A stretch of 64,000 bases of DNA, taken from NCBI GenBank assembly GCA_004282745.1, contig SHMT01000017.1:1-64000 (forward strand), written 5' to 3'. Of the stretch, positions 20,015-29,358 are shown in pieces; within the stretch, counting starts at the first letter, position 1; every line of letters begins with the position of its first letter. Both the position numbers and the translations under genes were made by a program. The notes below the pieces were generated by a model. That model ran no database searches and was not told where the DNA came from. It saw nothing but the letters and a program-made list of their open reading frames with translations. This stretch comes from Candidatus Scalindua sp. SCAELEC01 (lineage in GTDB: Bacteria; Planctomycetota; Brocadiia; Brocadiales; Scalinduaceae).

Positions 20015-21876
20015 GTTAATTGTGATAATATTTTACCCACATAATGACTTGATCGAACACAGGCTCCACAATCGGGACAACTACCTTTAAAACAGTCAGG
20101 CGTAAACTGTTGCTGGAAGGACTTGTCGTTTTCTTTTTGAAAAAATTGCTTCACCACTCCAGTATTAATATGGTCCCAAGGAAATATTTCATCCTCTTTT
20201 CTCTCTCTATACACGTAAAAACTGGTATCTATGCCAGTCTCCTTAAAAGCATCATTCCAAGCGTCATAGTTAAAATGCTCGTCCCACGCATCGAATTTGC
20301 ACCCCTTTGACCATGCTTTCAATATGACACTGCCAAGTCTCCGATCACCACGGGCAAATACACCCTCAAGGAAACTCCTTTCGGGTTTGTTAAACTTTAT
20401 TTTAATTTTTCTGCTCCGTATCTTTTTTCTGATCAGAAGTTTGATTTCGTTGATCCTTTCCAATTGGACCATAGGCCCCCACTGAAACGGGGTATGGGAC
20501 TTGGGTACAAAAGGCGCTATTGTCACGTTCACATCCCCAGATACTCCTTTTACCTCTTTTCTCAGACTCGATACTGTCTGGGACAAGTCTACAATTGCTT
20601 CGATATCTTCATCCGTTTCCGTTGGAAGGCCGACCATAAAGTATAATTTGACCAGTTTCCAACCCTCTTTAAATGCCTCTCTCACTCCATTAAAAAGATC
20701 TTCATTTGATATGTCTTTGTTAATGACCTTTCTCAGCCTTTTCGTGGCAGCTTCAGGCGCTAACGTCAAGCTCGATTTACGCACGGTATTGAGATAAGAA
20801 GGTAATTCGGTTAGCTGATCTGATATTCTCAAAGAGGGAAATGATATATTCACTTTTTTCTGGCTAAAAAGGGCACCCATCTTTTCCATCAACTCTTTCA
20901 GATGAGGGTAGTCGCTTATGGATAGTGCACCAAGGGATATTTCATCATGGCCTGTACTCCGATAACACTCTTCAGAGAGCTTCAAGATAGTATCAACTGA
21001 ACGTATCCTATTCGGCCGTTTTGTCATACCAGCCTGACAAAACCTGCACCCCTGTGTACAGCCTCGCATCACCTCAATAGAAATACGATCATGAATAGTC
21101 TGTACGAATGGTACTATAAGATTCTTGGGAAAATATGCAGTGTCAAGATTTTGGACTGTTGCGGATTGCACTGCGGAGGGTGTGCTTGTCTCTTTTGGTA
21201 CAATTTCTTTAATAACTCCATCAGGTTCATACGTTACATCATAAAGGGAAGGAGCATAAAGATTGTCCAGCTGTTTCACCAGAGAGAGGATTTTTTCATC
21301 TCTCGTCAATCCGTTGGCCTGTTTTACCGCCTTAAAATGTTCAATGAAATCGATGAACACCTCTTCTCCCTCACCAATAAAGAACAGGTCAATAAAATCC
21401 GACATTGGTTCAGGATTTAGAGTCACGGGGCCACCAGCCATTATTAAGGGATCATCTTCAGACCTATCCTGCCTTCGCAATGGTATCTTTGCAAGGTCGA
21501 GCATATTCAACACATTTGTATATGACATCTCATACTGAAGCGAAAAACCGATTATGTCAACCTCTCTTAATGGCGTAAACGTTTCCAGCGTATAGAGTGG
21601 CACATCATGTTTTCTTAATGCCTCTTCCATATCAGGCCATGGCGCAAATACTCTTTCACACGCTGTATCATCACGATCATTTAAAAGGCCGTAGATAATC
21701 TGCATACCGAGATGGGACATTCCTATTGCATACGTGTCCGGGAATGCAAGGGCAACGGTAACCTCTACATCTCTCGGTTCTTTTGTTATGGAGTTCCACT
21801 CTCCTCCAATGTACTGTCCAGGAGTCTCTACAAATGACAAGATATTTTCCTCGACAAATTTTCTTACATTATTCAT
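20011..21876 (-). CDS. Radical SAM protein of the TIGR03960 (B12-binding-like) family
   Basis: 621 residues from the ATG at 21876, preceded by GAGGGACG and overlapping the rodA stop by eight bases; the upstream in-frame GTG at 21894 is less likely. A Rossmann-like N-terminal part (about 40-170, with FPDTYAIGMSHLGMQIIYGLLN) resembles cobalamin-binding radical SAM proteins. The 4Fe-4S motif CTQGCRFC is near residue 280. The C-terminus has extra cysteines (CFKGSCPDCGAC) that may bind another cluster or zinc. In many genomes the family sits near cell-shape or ribosome genes; its reaction is unknown to me. Here it follows rodA directly. Confidence 0.88.
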   Translation of the reverse strand: MNNVRKFVEENILSFVETPGQYIGGEWNSITKEPRDVEVTVALAFPDTYAIGMSHLGMQIIYGLLNDRDDTACERVFAPWPDMEEALRKHDVPLYTLETFTPLREVDIIGFSLQYEMSYTNVLNMLDLAKIPLRRQDRSEDDPLIMAGGPVTLNPEPMSDFIDLFFIGEGEEVFIDFIEHFKAVKQANGLTRDEKILSLVKQLDNLYAPSLYDVTYEPDGVIKEIVPKETSTPSAVQSATVQNLDTAYFPKNLIVPFVQTIHDRISIEVMRGCTQGCRFCQAGMTKRPNRIRSVDTILKLSEECYRSTGHDEISLGALSISDYPHLKELMEKMGALFSQKKVNISFPSLRISDQLTELPSYLNTVRKSSLTLAPEAATKRLRKVINKDISNEDLFNGVREAFKEGWKLVKLYFMVGLPTETDEDIEAIVDLSQTVSSLRKEVKGVSGDVNVTIAPFVPKSHTPFQWGPMVQLERINEIKLLIRKKIRSRKIKIKFNKPERSFLEGVFARGDRRLGSVILKAWSKGCKFDAWDEHFNYDAWNDAFKETGIDTSFYVYRERKEDEIFPWDHINTGVVKQFFQKENDKSFQQQFTPDCFKGSCPDCGACVRSSHYVGKILSQLT

Positions 21877-22972
21877 AAAATTCGTCCCTCGCAAGCGTTA
21901 CTCTCGTTCTCAATCTTACATTAAAGATTAAGGAGAGGGCAATAAAAGATGATAAGAGAGAAGAACCCCCATAGCTAATAAACGGCAAAGTCAAACCGGT
22001 GATTGGAGCAAGCCCCATAGTCATGGCGATGTTAACAAGCGCTTGGGTTGCAAACATAGCGGTAAAACCGGTTACCATTAACCTTCCGTACGAGTCTCTG
22101 GTTTTTAGGGCAATACCGGCACAGCATGCGAGAAAAAGTATATAGAGCGCCAAAATAATACAGCTCCTGAAGAAGCCCCACTCTTCAGCGATTACTGAGA
22201 AAATAAAGTCAGTATGCCCCTGAGGAAGAAAATTAAGTTGGCTTTGGGTACCGTTCCCCCAACCGCTCCCTAAACTGCCACCAGAGCCAACGGCAATCAG
22301 TGACTGTACCTTATGATACCCCTCACCCAATTTGCTCACTTTGTCAGGCCAAAGGAAAGTAATTACTCTCGATTTTTGATAATCCTTCAGTATAAGATAC
22401 CATAAAAAAGGTATCGAGGTTAAGCCTAAAATTATTATAGAAAAAAGGTATCGGAGTTTTATACCTGCTATAAAAACTATTGAGAAGAAGATGGGTAACA
22501 TTATGAGGCTTGTACCTAAGTCCGGTTGTTTTATGATCAATACCATAGGGAATATGGTTAGGGTAATGGGTATTATGAGATTGCGAAATGTAGAAACGTT
22601 TTCTTTAAACATCATGTATCTTGAAAGAGCTAAAACAAGCGCTATCTTCATAAATTCTGAAGGTTGTAAAGAGACCGGTCCAAGCGGAATCCACCTTTTT
22701 GCACCATATACTGTCTTCCCAAACAATAGAACAAATACTAAACAGATAATGAGCAACGAGTAAAAAACATACGAGTATCTGGCAATAGTAAAATAATCAA
22801 TGAACAATAAGCTAAAGAAAAGGCCCAGGCCAATAGCGATCCAAATTAACTGTTTATAGGCAAATTTCTCCGATGCAGCACTCCAGACAAAGAAAAAACT
22901 GATTAGTAAGAAAAAGCTGATTATTGAGAATGTTATCCAATCAAATTTTTTTAAAATATCGATACGAAACAT
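21869..22972 (-). CDS. rodA: Rod-shape SEDS glycosyltransferase RodA
   Basis: 367 residues with about ten membrane segments. SEDS polymerases join lipid II glycan chains during elongation together with PBP2. Family signatures: YGAKRWIPLGPVSLQPSEF, KQPDLGTSLIMLPI, QSLIAVGSGGSLGSGWGNG, LPQGHTDFIFSVIAEEWG and the C-terminal LPFISYGGSS. All are intact. The gene is last of the mreB-C-D-mrdA-rodA set, separated from mrdA by about 190 bases that contain a miniature element B. The length is typical. Confidence 0.95.
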   Translation of the reverse strand: MFRIDILKKFDWITFSIISFFLLISFFFVWSAASEKFAYKQLIWIAIGLGLFFSLLFIDYFTIARYSYVFYSLLIICLVFVLLFGKTVYGAKRWIPLGPVSLQPSEFMKIALVLALSRYMMFKENVSTFRNLIIPITLTIFPMVLIIKQPDLGTSLIMLPIFFSIVFIAGIKLRYLFSIIILGLTSIPFLWYLILKDYQKSRVITFLWPDKVSKLGEGYHKVQSLIAVGSGGSLGSGWGNGTQSQLNFLPQGHTDFIFSVIAEEWGFFRSCIILALYILFLACCAGIALKTRDSYGRLMVTGFTAMFATQALVNIAMTMGLAPITGLTLPFISYGGSSLLSSFIALSLIFNVRLRTRVTLARDEFYE

Positions 22973-23021
22973 TGGGTTCAGGTCCGTTAGAGTTGATTTT
23001 GCAAAGGGTATACTAAAGGTA

Positions 23022-23047
23022 TACTGAAAACCAAATCGGTTTAAGTA
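23022..23047. repeat. Miniature element B (26 bp, TA-flanked)
   Basis: The stretch TACTGAAAACCAAATCGG plus TTTAAGTA is flanked on both sides by TA. Its right end, inverted, matches the right end of the 158 bp copy at 16853-17010. It sits between mrdA and rodA and may be what remains after internal deletion. Confidence 0.5.
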
Positions 23048-23158
23048 TAAGAGGTAATTTTGTCCTAATTTGTAGCTGTTGCCTGGGGAGACGATAAAAC
23101 TGTATGTATTAACTTCATAAGAATAAAATGCTAAAAAAACTCCAGTACAAATTTTTAT

Positions 23159-25078
23159 TTAACCGTTACCGTACAACAATTCCGCTAAAAGTTTGAGGGC
23201 TAATGAGCCTGCTGCATCCGCTCCGTGACCAGTTGTATGTTCGACCGTTATTGTAAAACAGTACTTTGGGTTGTCAAAAGGGGCATATCCCGAAAACCAT
23301 GCATGATTGTCCCTTTTTCGTGCGGTTTCTGCTGTTCCTGTCTTTCCTGCGACACCCAATTCACCAAAACCTACCTCTTTTGCGGTACCATCCGTTACTA
23401 CTTTTCGCAATGAGCGTCTTACATAGTCGAGAGTCTTTTCTGAAATGTGTAATCTCTCATTAAGTACAAGATCATTATCTAAGAGAATGGTATCTTGGTC
23501 GTCCGTGATTTTTTTTATGATATGTGGCTTAATGTACCAACCTCCGTTTGCAACCATAGCCATCATCTTGGTAATTTGTAGAGGCGTAACCAGCATGGCA
23601 CCTTGACCAATAGATAAATTCATCACCTCATACAGAGAAGAAGATTTTGGCATGTTTCCCTTTTTCTCATAGGGAAGTTCAATACCCGTAACAGTCCCAA
23701 AACCAAATTCATGTGCCCATTTGCTTAGCAATTTACCTCCCAACTTTTTCGCAATTTCAAAGAAACAGACATTGCATGAAAACTGTATGGCCTCTTCAAG
23801 ATTCAATAAACCGTGACCATACTGAGAAAAACAGCGAAATCTCGTATTTCCCAATCTCAATGATCCATTACAGGTAAAGTTTGTCTCTTCATTTACACAA
23901 TTTTCTTCTAATGCGGCAATTGCTGTAACTACCTTAAAGACAGATCCTGGAGGCAATGCACTCTGGATGGGACGATTGAGAAATGGGTTATCGGGGTTTT
24001 TGCTTATCTTCGTAAAGTCGTCACGAAAAGTATTGAGTCCAAACCGAGGGGCAGTAGCCATTGCGAGGACTTCTCCATTCCAAGGATCCATTACAACAAT
24101 TGATCCCCGTCTTTTTCCGAGAACTTTTTCTGCTATTCCTTGTATCTTGCTATCGATGGTCAGGAATAGACTATTACCGGGTACCGGAGGCCGTTCCAAG
24201 ATAATTTTATTCACCTGAAGAGTGTCGAGGGTAATCTCTTCAAACCTCTCACCAGGTATACCCATCAGGTTAGAATTAAATACTTTTTCTATTCCGTTCT
24301 TTCCTACCAAAGAGTCGGCGGTAAGTGCTTTCTGTGCAAAATATTCTCGTTCTGATTCATTCTTTTTACTGAGCGTGTCAAACCATTGCTTCTTAAAGTT
24401 ATATTCACTTAGTTCCTTTTTGTCCAATTTGCCAACATATCCAATAATATGCGGTGCAAAATCATTTTTTGGATACCATCTCATCGGTGTGACGTCAATT
24501 TCTACCCCCTGTATCTGTGGTATCTCTACCTTCAGCCTTGCAATATTTCTCCACTCTAAATTAGAAAATATAGCGTGGGGAACCGTTTCCTCAAGGATAT
24601 GTACTGTCCGTTTATTCCGTTTTTCCACATTACTTTTGATTGTTTCAACCTTTTCAACCGTCTCAATTGCCTGTTTGAAAATATCAGGACAGGGGATTTT
24701 TAACAGATCGGCTATCCTGTTTACCCAAACTTGGTTATGAGGATGACACTCCTTGCATAACGACGAGGAGAGAGTGTTACTCTTTTTCTTGGAAAGTGTT
24801 GGGAAAATATTGTTCTGTAGGCATGCGTATGCGGAAGACAACTTTTTGTATGATACCGTGAGATCAAAAGAGTGTTTATCGACAGCTAAAACAGCACCGT
24901 TTCTATCATAGATAGTACCTCGCAATGTATTAATGTCAACGGTCCTTATCCTTTTGCTATCGGAAATGCCACTATACTTCCCACCTTCCATCATTTGAAG
25001 ATAAAATAGCCGAGAAAAAATTACCATAAACAGCGCCAATATTATACCAAAGAAAATATTAAAACGTTTTTTTGCCAT
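23159..25078 (-). CDS. mrdA: Penicillin-binding protein 2 (elongation transpeptidase)
   Basis: 639 residues. A membrane anchor at residues 8-28 is followed by the pedestal region and the transpeptidase domain. The catalytic S379-x-x-K382 is in PPGSVFK, the SxN motif is S434-C-N, and KTG is in VAGKTGTAE. PBP2 cross-links peptidoglycan on the outer face in partnership with RodA and MreBCD, which surround it here. An oddity: residues 108-112 read CKECH, a CXXCH c-type heme signature, in the extracytoplasmic pedestal, with further cysteines at 86 and 130. The insertion around it (about 85-155) is extra to the usual fold. Whether heme is attached is unknown. Confidence 0.95.
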   Translation of the reverse strand: MAKKRFNIFFGIILALFMVIFSRLFYLQMMEGGKYSGISDSKRIRTVDINTLRGTIYDRNGAVLAVDKHSFDLTVSYKKLSSAYACLQNNIFPTLSKKKSNTLSSSLCKECHPHNQVWVNRIADLLKIPCPDIFKQAIETVEKVETIKSNVEKRNKRTVHILEETVPHAIFSNLEWRNIARLKVEIPQIQGVEIDVTPMRWYPKNDFAPHIIGYVGKLDKKELSEYNFKKQWFDTLSKKNESEREYFAQKALTADSLVGKNGIEKVFNSNLMGIPGERFEEITLDTLQVNKIILERPPVPGNSLFLTIDSKIQGIAEKVLGKRRGSIVVMDPWNGEVLAMATAPRFGLNTFRDDFTKISKNPDNPFLNRPIQSALPPGSVFKVVTAIAALEENCVNEETNFTCNGSLRLGNTRFRCFSQYGHGLLNLEEAIQFSCNVCFFEIAKKLGGKLLSKWAHEFGFGTVTGIELPYEKKGNMPKSSSLYEVMNLSIGQGAMLVTPLQITKMMAMVANGGWYIKPHIIKKITDDQDTILLDNDLVLNERLHISEKTLDYVRRSLRKVVTDGTAKEVGFGELGVAGKTGTAETARKRDNHAWFSGYAPFDNPKYCFTITVEHTTGHGADAAGSLALKLLAELLYGNG

Positions 25079-25093
25079 GGCTCTCTTTCTCTC

Positions 25094-25582
25094 TTATGTT
25101 GAGAATCTTGAGGGAGAGTATAATCGGTCTAATAACCAGAATACGGGAGGTACTATAAGTGCATTGTATACGGCTATTGTGGGACATTTCCATATCATCG
25201 TTAAAAAGTTTACCGATTGTAATGTGCTGAAAAGCATCAAGATTGATATGAAATTGTATATCATTGAGATGAAGAATGTAACCAAAATTTGGGTAAATAA
25301 ATGTTTTCTATAAATTTCCTCCCTAATTATGGAAATAAGATATCCTGCAATTACAAACATTATTGTATTTAAACCAAAGAGATTACTGGAAAAGAGATCT
25401 TTTGCAAGACCGGTAGCCCAATTAACGTGGAAAGAGCGTGTGGGGTTAAAATTTAATGAAAAATAGATGGTGAAAATTAAGAAGAGGTCAGGGTGTACAT
25501 CAAAGATGCAGATGGAGAATAATAATGTTGTCTGTATCAGTGAAATGCACAACAAAATGCTTATCACGGTTATCCATGGCAT
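25094..25582 (-). CDS. mreD: Rod-shape determining protein MreD
   Basis: 162 residues with about five membrane segments, the right size and hydropathy for MreD. It contains FDVHPDLFLIFTIYFSLN and WATGLAKDLFSSNLFGLN, close to the family pattern of a G-x-x-x-D-x-x-S block. Sequence conservation in MreD is low, so position between mreC and mrdA (15 bases to the latter) carries much of the call. It is part of the membrane scaffold coupling MreB to wall synthesis. Confidence 0.88.
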   Translation of the reverse strand: MPWITVISILLCISLIQTTLLFSICIFDVHPDLFLIFTIYFSLNFNPTRSFHVNWATGLAKDLFSSNLFGLNTIMFVIAGYLISIIREEIYRKHLFTQILVTFFISMIYNFISILMLFSTLQSVNFLTMIWKCPTIAVYNALIVPPVFWLLDRLYSPSRFST

Positions 25583-25613
25583 GTTCGGTTCCTTCTCTTT
25601 GACTTTGAGAAAT

Positions 25614-26453
25614 TTACTCTTGCAGAGCTACTTCCGATAATCTGTTTTTTATTACGAGTACAAACTCTAATTTCGAAAGATCTATCCTTGGCTTAAGATT
25701 AATTTCCTTAAAGAGTTGTGCCCCTTTCTCTTTAATTGACACAACATCACCGATATAGAGTGATTTTGGAAAGATTCCTCCAATACCAGACGTAATTACC
25801 TTGTCTCCCTCTTGTACACGTTCCTGTCTCGGTATAAATTTTACCGAGCAGATGGCATTGCTCTCTCCCTTGACAATTCCCTGTATTCTTGATTGGAGAA
25901 ATTGAGCAGGGACATTCGATGCCGGGTCTGTTATGAGCATTACCCTGCTCGTTGAGGTTCCGGCAAAAGTAACTCGGCCTACAAGCGCTGTCTCAAATAC
26001 TACCGTATCATTTACCGAGACTCCGTGTTTTTTTCCTATATCAATTACAATGCTTTTTCTCAGATTTGAGGTGTCATAACCAATGATGTTTGCTATAGAC
26101 GGTTTTTCATCTTCCGCCCAGTTCTTGTGAAATTTTGAAAGAGTAACAAGTTTCTTGCTGAGTAGGTTTATGGTATTTTTCTGCCTGATAATTTCATTCT
26201 CTAGGGAGAAGACTTTTTTTTGTAATCTATTAGCTTCATCAGCAGAACCGAATATTGAGAAGACTTTTTTAATTCCATTACTAAAAAAATTTCCCGTTCC
26301 AGAAACTGTCTTTTGTACGGGCGCCAGAGGAGATGCAACGGTAAGTTTGATGCTATGTGAAATGTTTTCTGGTAGGGAAATAAGCAACAATGAGATTACG
26401 ATAAGCAGGTAAATCGAAAAACCATTGTGAGTTTTCCGGAGATTAGGACTCAA
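25614..26453 (-). CDS. mreC: Rod-shape determining protein MreC
   Basis: 279 residues. A membrane segment at about 14-31 is followed by a coiled coil at about 70-105 (LQKKVFSLENEIIRQKNTI). The beta-barrel periplasmic part has VIGYDTSNLRKSIVIDIG, GVSVNDTVV, GLVGRV-like ALVGRV, and SGIGGIFPKSLYIGDVV, all standard MreC landmarks. MreC organises the elongasome in the periplasm. The gene starts 11 bases inside the end of mreB, so the two are translationally coupled. Confidence 0.95.
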   Translation of the reverse strand: MSPNLRKTHNGFSIYLLIVISLLLISLPENISHSIKLTVASPLAPVQKTVSGTGNFFSNGIKKVFSIFGSADEANRLQKKVFSLENEIIRQKNTINLLSKKLVTLSKFHKNWAEDEKPSIANIIGYDTSNLRKSIVIDIGKKHGVSVNDTVVFETALVGRVTFAGTSTSRVMLITDPASNVPAQFLQSRIQGIVKGESNAICSVKFIPRQERVQEGDKVITSGIGGIFPKSLYIGDVVSIKEKGAQLFKEINLKPRIDLSKLEFVLVIKNRLSEVALQE

Positions 26454-27498
26454 GTTCCTTATCCCACAAAACGTCTTTATATAAATCTACATATTCAAGA
26501 AGTATGCCTGTTCCTCTCGCAACAGCCGTAATAGGGTCTTCCGCAATCCTGACCGGGAGTCCCGTCTCTTCCGCAACTAATTTATCAAAACCCCGTATCA
26601 TCACTCCGCCACCAACCATAACCAGGCCTGTGGTCAATAAGTCAGAAGCCAGTTCCGGGGAAGCCTTTTCCAAGGTCTTTTTTATAGCATCCATAATAGA
26701 TTCTATCGTTGAGGCGAGGGCTTCCCGGATCTCTTCCGATGTAATCGTTATGGCACGGGGTAATCCTGCTACGGCATCGCGTCCCCTGACTTCAACAGTA
26801 ATCTCCTCTTCCAGGGGGTAAGCTGAACCTACCTCAATCTTAATATTTTCAGCCGTCCTCAGACCAATATCGAGGCTATATGTGCGGCGAATAAACTGGG
26901 CTATCGCGACATCCATATGGTCACCCGCAACCCGTAAACTTTGATGGGTAAAGATATCGCCTAATGATATGACCGCAACTTCAGTGGTACCGCCACCAAT
27001 GTCAACAATCATACTTGCAACCGGTTCACCAACAGGAAGGCCTGCCCCAATCGCAGCAGCTTTCGGTTCTGATATCAGAAAAACTTCCCTTGCACCAGCC
27101 CGTTCGGCAGAACTTACTACTGCACGTTTTTCAACAGCGGTAATTCCAGATGGAATGGCGATAACAACCCGAGGTCTGACTCCCCATTTCCTCTTATGCA
27201 CCTTCAGGATAAAGTACTTCAACATTGCTTCGGTAATATCAAAATCGGCAATGACACCGTTCTTCATCGGTCTTACTACAGAGATACTTCCGGGTGCCTT
27301 TTCCAACATCGCCTTGGCCGCTTGACCTACTGCATTTCCATTGAGCAGGATCTTGTTTGTTCCATTTTGTATAGCAACGACAGATGGCTCAAACAAGACG
27401 ATACCTTCATCAGGAATGCAAACTAACGTATTTGCTGTTCCCAAATCGATACCCATATCTGTAGAGGCTAACCCTAACAAGTAATCAATTGGGTGCAT
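26443..27498 (-). CDS. mreB: Actin-like cell-shape protein MreB
   Basis: 351 residues. The actin-fold ATPase motifs are clear: phosphate 1 MGIDLGTANTLV, phosphate 2 VDIGGGTTEVAVIS, and the adenosine motif GLVMVGGGVMIRGFD. MreB filaments under the inner membrane orient wall synthesis for rod growth. It heads the mreB-mreC-mreD-mrdA-rodA series. MreB is patchily distributed in the PVC group, so a full set argues for rod or elongated morphology with peptidoglycan, an inference from gene content. Confidence 0.97.
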   Translation of the reverse strand: MHPIDYLLGLASTDMGIDLGTANTLVCIPDEGIVLFEPSVVAIQNGTNKILLNGNAVGQAAKAMLEKAPGSISVVRPMKNGVIADFDITEAMLKYFILKVHKRKWGVRPRVVIAIPSGITAVEKRAVVSSAERAGAREVFLISEPKAAAIGAGLPVGEPVASMIVDIGGGTTEVAVISLGDIFTHQSLRVAGDHMDVAIAQFIRRTYSLDIGLRTAENIKIEVGSAYPLEEEITVEVRGRDAVAGLPRAITITSEEIREALASTIESIMDAIKKTLEKASPELASDLLTTGLVMVGGGVMIRGFDKLVAEETGLPVRIAEDPITAVARGTGILLEYVDLYKDVLWDKELES

Positions 27499-27577
27499 AA
27501 TTTTGCATGTGTCCTAATGGGGTTATGGATATAAGCTAAACTATTACATAGCTTTACGTAGAAGATTATACTTCTGC

Positions 27578-29194
27578 CTAGGTAAATGTCAAGTTAAAAT
27601 TCTTCATCCTTATGGTAATCAAACTCAAGAGAATCGTTGCAATCAGGCAGGAGAGGGCAAACACATCTCCATAATTTGTATACCACGTAGTTTCTCGGTT
27701 TTCATATTTTATTTTATTACACAAGATACCATCTATCTCCTTCTGTTTACCCTCTTTGGTGAGGAAATCATATATCTCTCCGCTTGGAGAAACAAATGAA
27801 GAGATACCCGTATTGGCCGCACGGATAATACTCATACGATTTTCTATAGACCGAAAAACCATAATGGAAAGGTGTTGATCTAATTCCGCACTATTACAAA
27901 ACCAGGCATCATTTGTGACATTGACCATAAATTCAGCACCATCTTGTCGGAACTTTCTTACTAAAGGGGCAATCGTGTCCTCGTAGCAGACAATCACACC
28001 AAATTGAAAAACTGTATGATCCTTGATCGTTTCGAGGGTAAAGATCGTTCGCCTCTTCCCACCGCTCAGGTTTACTTCGTAGGGTACCAAATGGCTGAGA
28101 AAGGGGAAATAATCATCAAGTGGAACAAACTCACCAAAGGGAACGAGGTGTATCTTGTCGTATCGATCCAGATAGTTTCCATTTCTGTCATAATAAAAGG
28201 CAGCGTTATAGTAAAAAGGAATATTTTCGTAAACATCAATTGCGGTACCCCCAACCAGCATGTAAGCATTTTTTGTTTGTGCTGATTTTTGAACCGACTC
28301 CTTTGATAACGAGTCAATTTTTCTGTCAAGAATCTGTGGATCAATATTCAGTATGCCTGGGACCATAGTCTCCGGCCAGACAAACATATCTATCCCTTTT
28401 TCGGTAGTATCTAAGGTCAGGTTTCTGTATCGTAACACAATCTCTTCTTGCTGTTTATCATCAGGATTAATCTTAATGCCTTGCGGTATATTCCCTTGTA
28501 CTAAACAGACATTTGGCCCATCCTGGTACTGCGTATGATGTTTGAAACTCAGGAAGCCATACACGAATGCAAATAAGAGCATGAGGCTCGGTGTAAGGGC
28601 AACAATCCAAAAGAACACGCTCCCCTTTTTCCCCCAATTGTTGATATGGGTAAAGAGAGAAGTTTTTCTTAGTATTACCTGTTCTGCAATGTCTGCGATA
28701 GCGGCATTCACTATGAGAATAAGAAAGGAGATACCGTATACACCCGTAATGTCTGCAATTTGAATTAATGTTAGATGCTGATATTGGCTATGGCCAATAA
28801 AAAACCAGGGAAAACCAGTAACAGGTGAAGATCGTATAAACTCAAAGGTGATCCAAACAAACGGAACGATACAGATATAAGGAAGTCTTAACTTTCTCTT
28901 CAGGTAATGAGAGATGGCACCAAAGGCGAGAAAATATGCGGCCAAATAGAGACTTAACAATATCCAGCCTAGAGAAGTGACATACCGAAGCCAAGAAAGA
29001 TTTATGACAAAGAATGATACTCCAATTAGATAGGAGAAAAACCCTGTTTTGTATCCAGTTGAGAGAATCAGGAGCCAGGGCACAAAGGCAATCCAGACCA
29101 GGTAACTGATACTTGGAGAGGGAAATGAGAATGAAAGGAAAAGGATGGTCAGAAACGCGAAAAAAATGTTTATGGAAAATGCCTTTTTATTCAA
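27578..29194 (-). CDS. lnt: Apolipoprotein N-acyltransferase
   Basis: 538 residues from a TTG start at 29194 with AAAGGAAG seven bases upstream. A longer frame to 29296 would read into the repeat element at 29214-29358 and is rejected. Lnt adds the third acyl chain to lipoproteins at the periplasmic face. Six or more membrane segments precede a nitrilase-like domain with the Glu-Lys-Cys triad: E in VWPETMVPG, K in YDKIHLVPFGEFVPL, C in VIVCYED. A C-terminal membrane segment closes the protein. It probably followed moeA in one transcript before element A entered the gap. Full length is typical. Confidence 0.95.
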   Translation of the reverse strand: MNKKAFSINIFFAFLTILFLSFSFPSPSISYLVWIAFVPWLLILSTGYKTGFFSYLIGVSFFVINLSWLRYVTSLGWILLSLYLAAYFLAFGAISHYLKRKLRLPYICIVPFVWITFEFIRSSPVTGFPWFFIGHSQYQHLTLIQIADITGVYGISFLILIVNAAIADIAEQVILRKTSLFTHINNWGKKGSVFFWIVALTPSLMLLFAFVYGFLSFKHHTQYQDGPNVCLVQGNIPQGIKINPDDKQQEEIVLRYRNLTLDTTEKGIDMFVWPETMVPGILNIDPQILDRKIDSLSKESVQKSAQTKNAYMLVGGTAIDVYENIPFYYNAAFYYDRNGNYLDRYDKIHLVPFGEFVPLDDYFPFLSHLVPYEVNLSGGKRRTIFTLETIKDHTVFQFGVIVCYEDTIAPLVRKFRQDGAEFMVNVTNDAWFCNSAELDQHLSIMVFRSIENRMSIIRAANTGISSFVSPSGEIYDFLTKEGKQKEIDGILCNKIKYENRETTWYTNYGDVFALSCLIATILLSLITIRMKNFNLTFT

Positions 29195-29213
29195 TAGATG
29201 TCTTCCTTTAACT

Positions 29214-29358
29214 CTGTTTGAATGGAAACCCCGTGGTTGAACTAAAACTGCCCAGATACAAGGCGCGTAATAATTTCGTAACCGGAACGTACTCAAGTAC
29301 GTGAGGATTACGTAATTATAACAGCAACGCCGTATATGGGTAGTTTTAGTTCAAACAC
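29214..29358. mobile_element. Element A, 145 bp copy between moeA and lnt
   Basis: The ends are GTTTGAATGGAAACC-like and, inverted, GTGTTTGAACTAAAACTACC. The whole element is a long imperfect palindrome centred on ACGTACTCAAGTACGT. TA follows the right end at 29359-29360. It is identical in length to the copy at 59856-60000 and to the 30787 copy once its nested insertion is removed. No coding potential is seen. Confidence 0.8.

Noticed and set aside
29195-29296. N-terminal extension of lnt from an upstream ATG.
   Set aside because: The extension is encoded mainly by element A; a TTG with a good ribosome binding site at 29194 gives the family-typical length.
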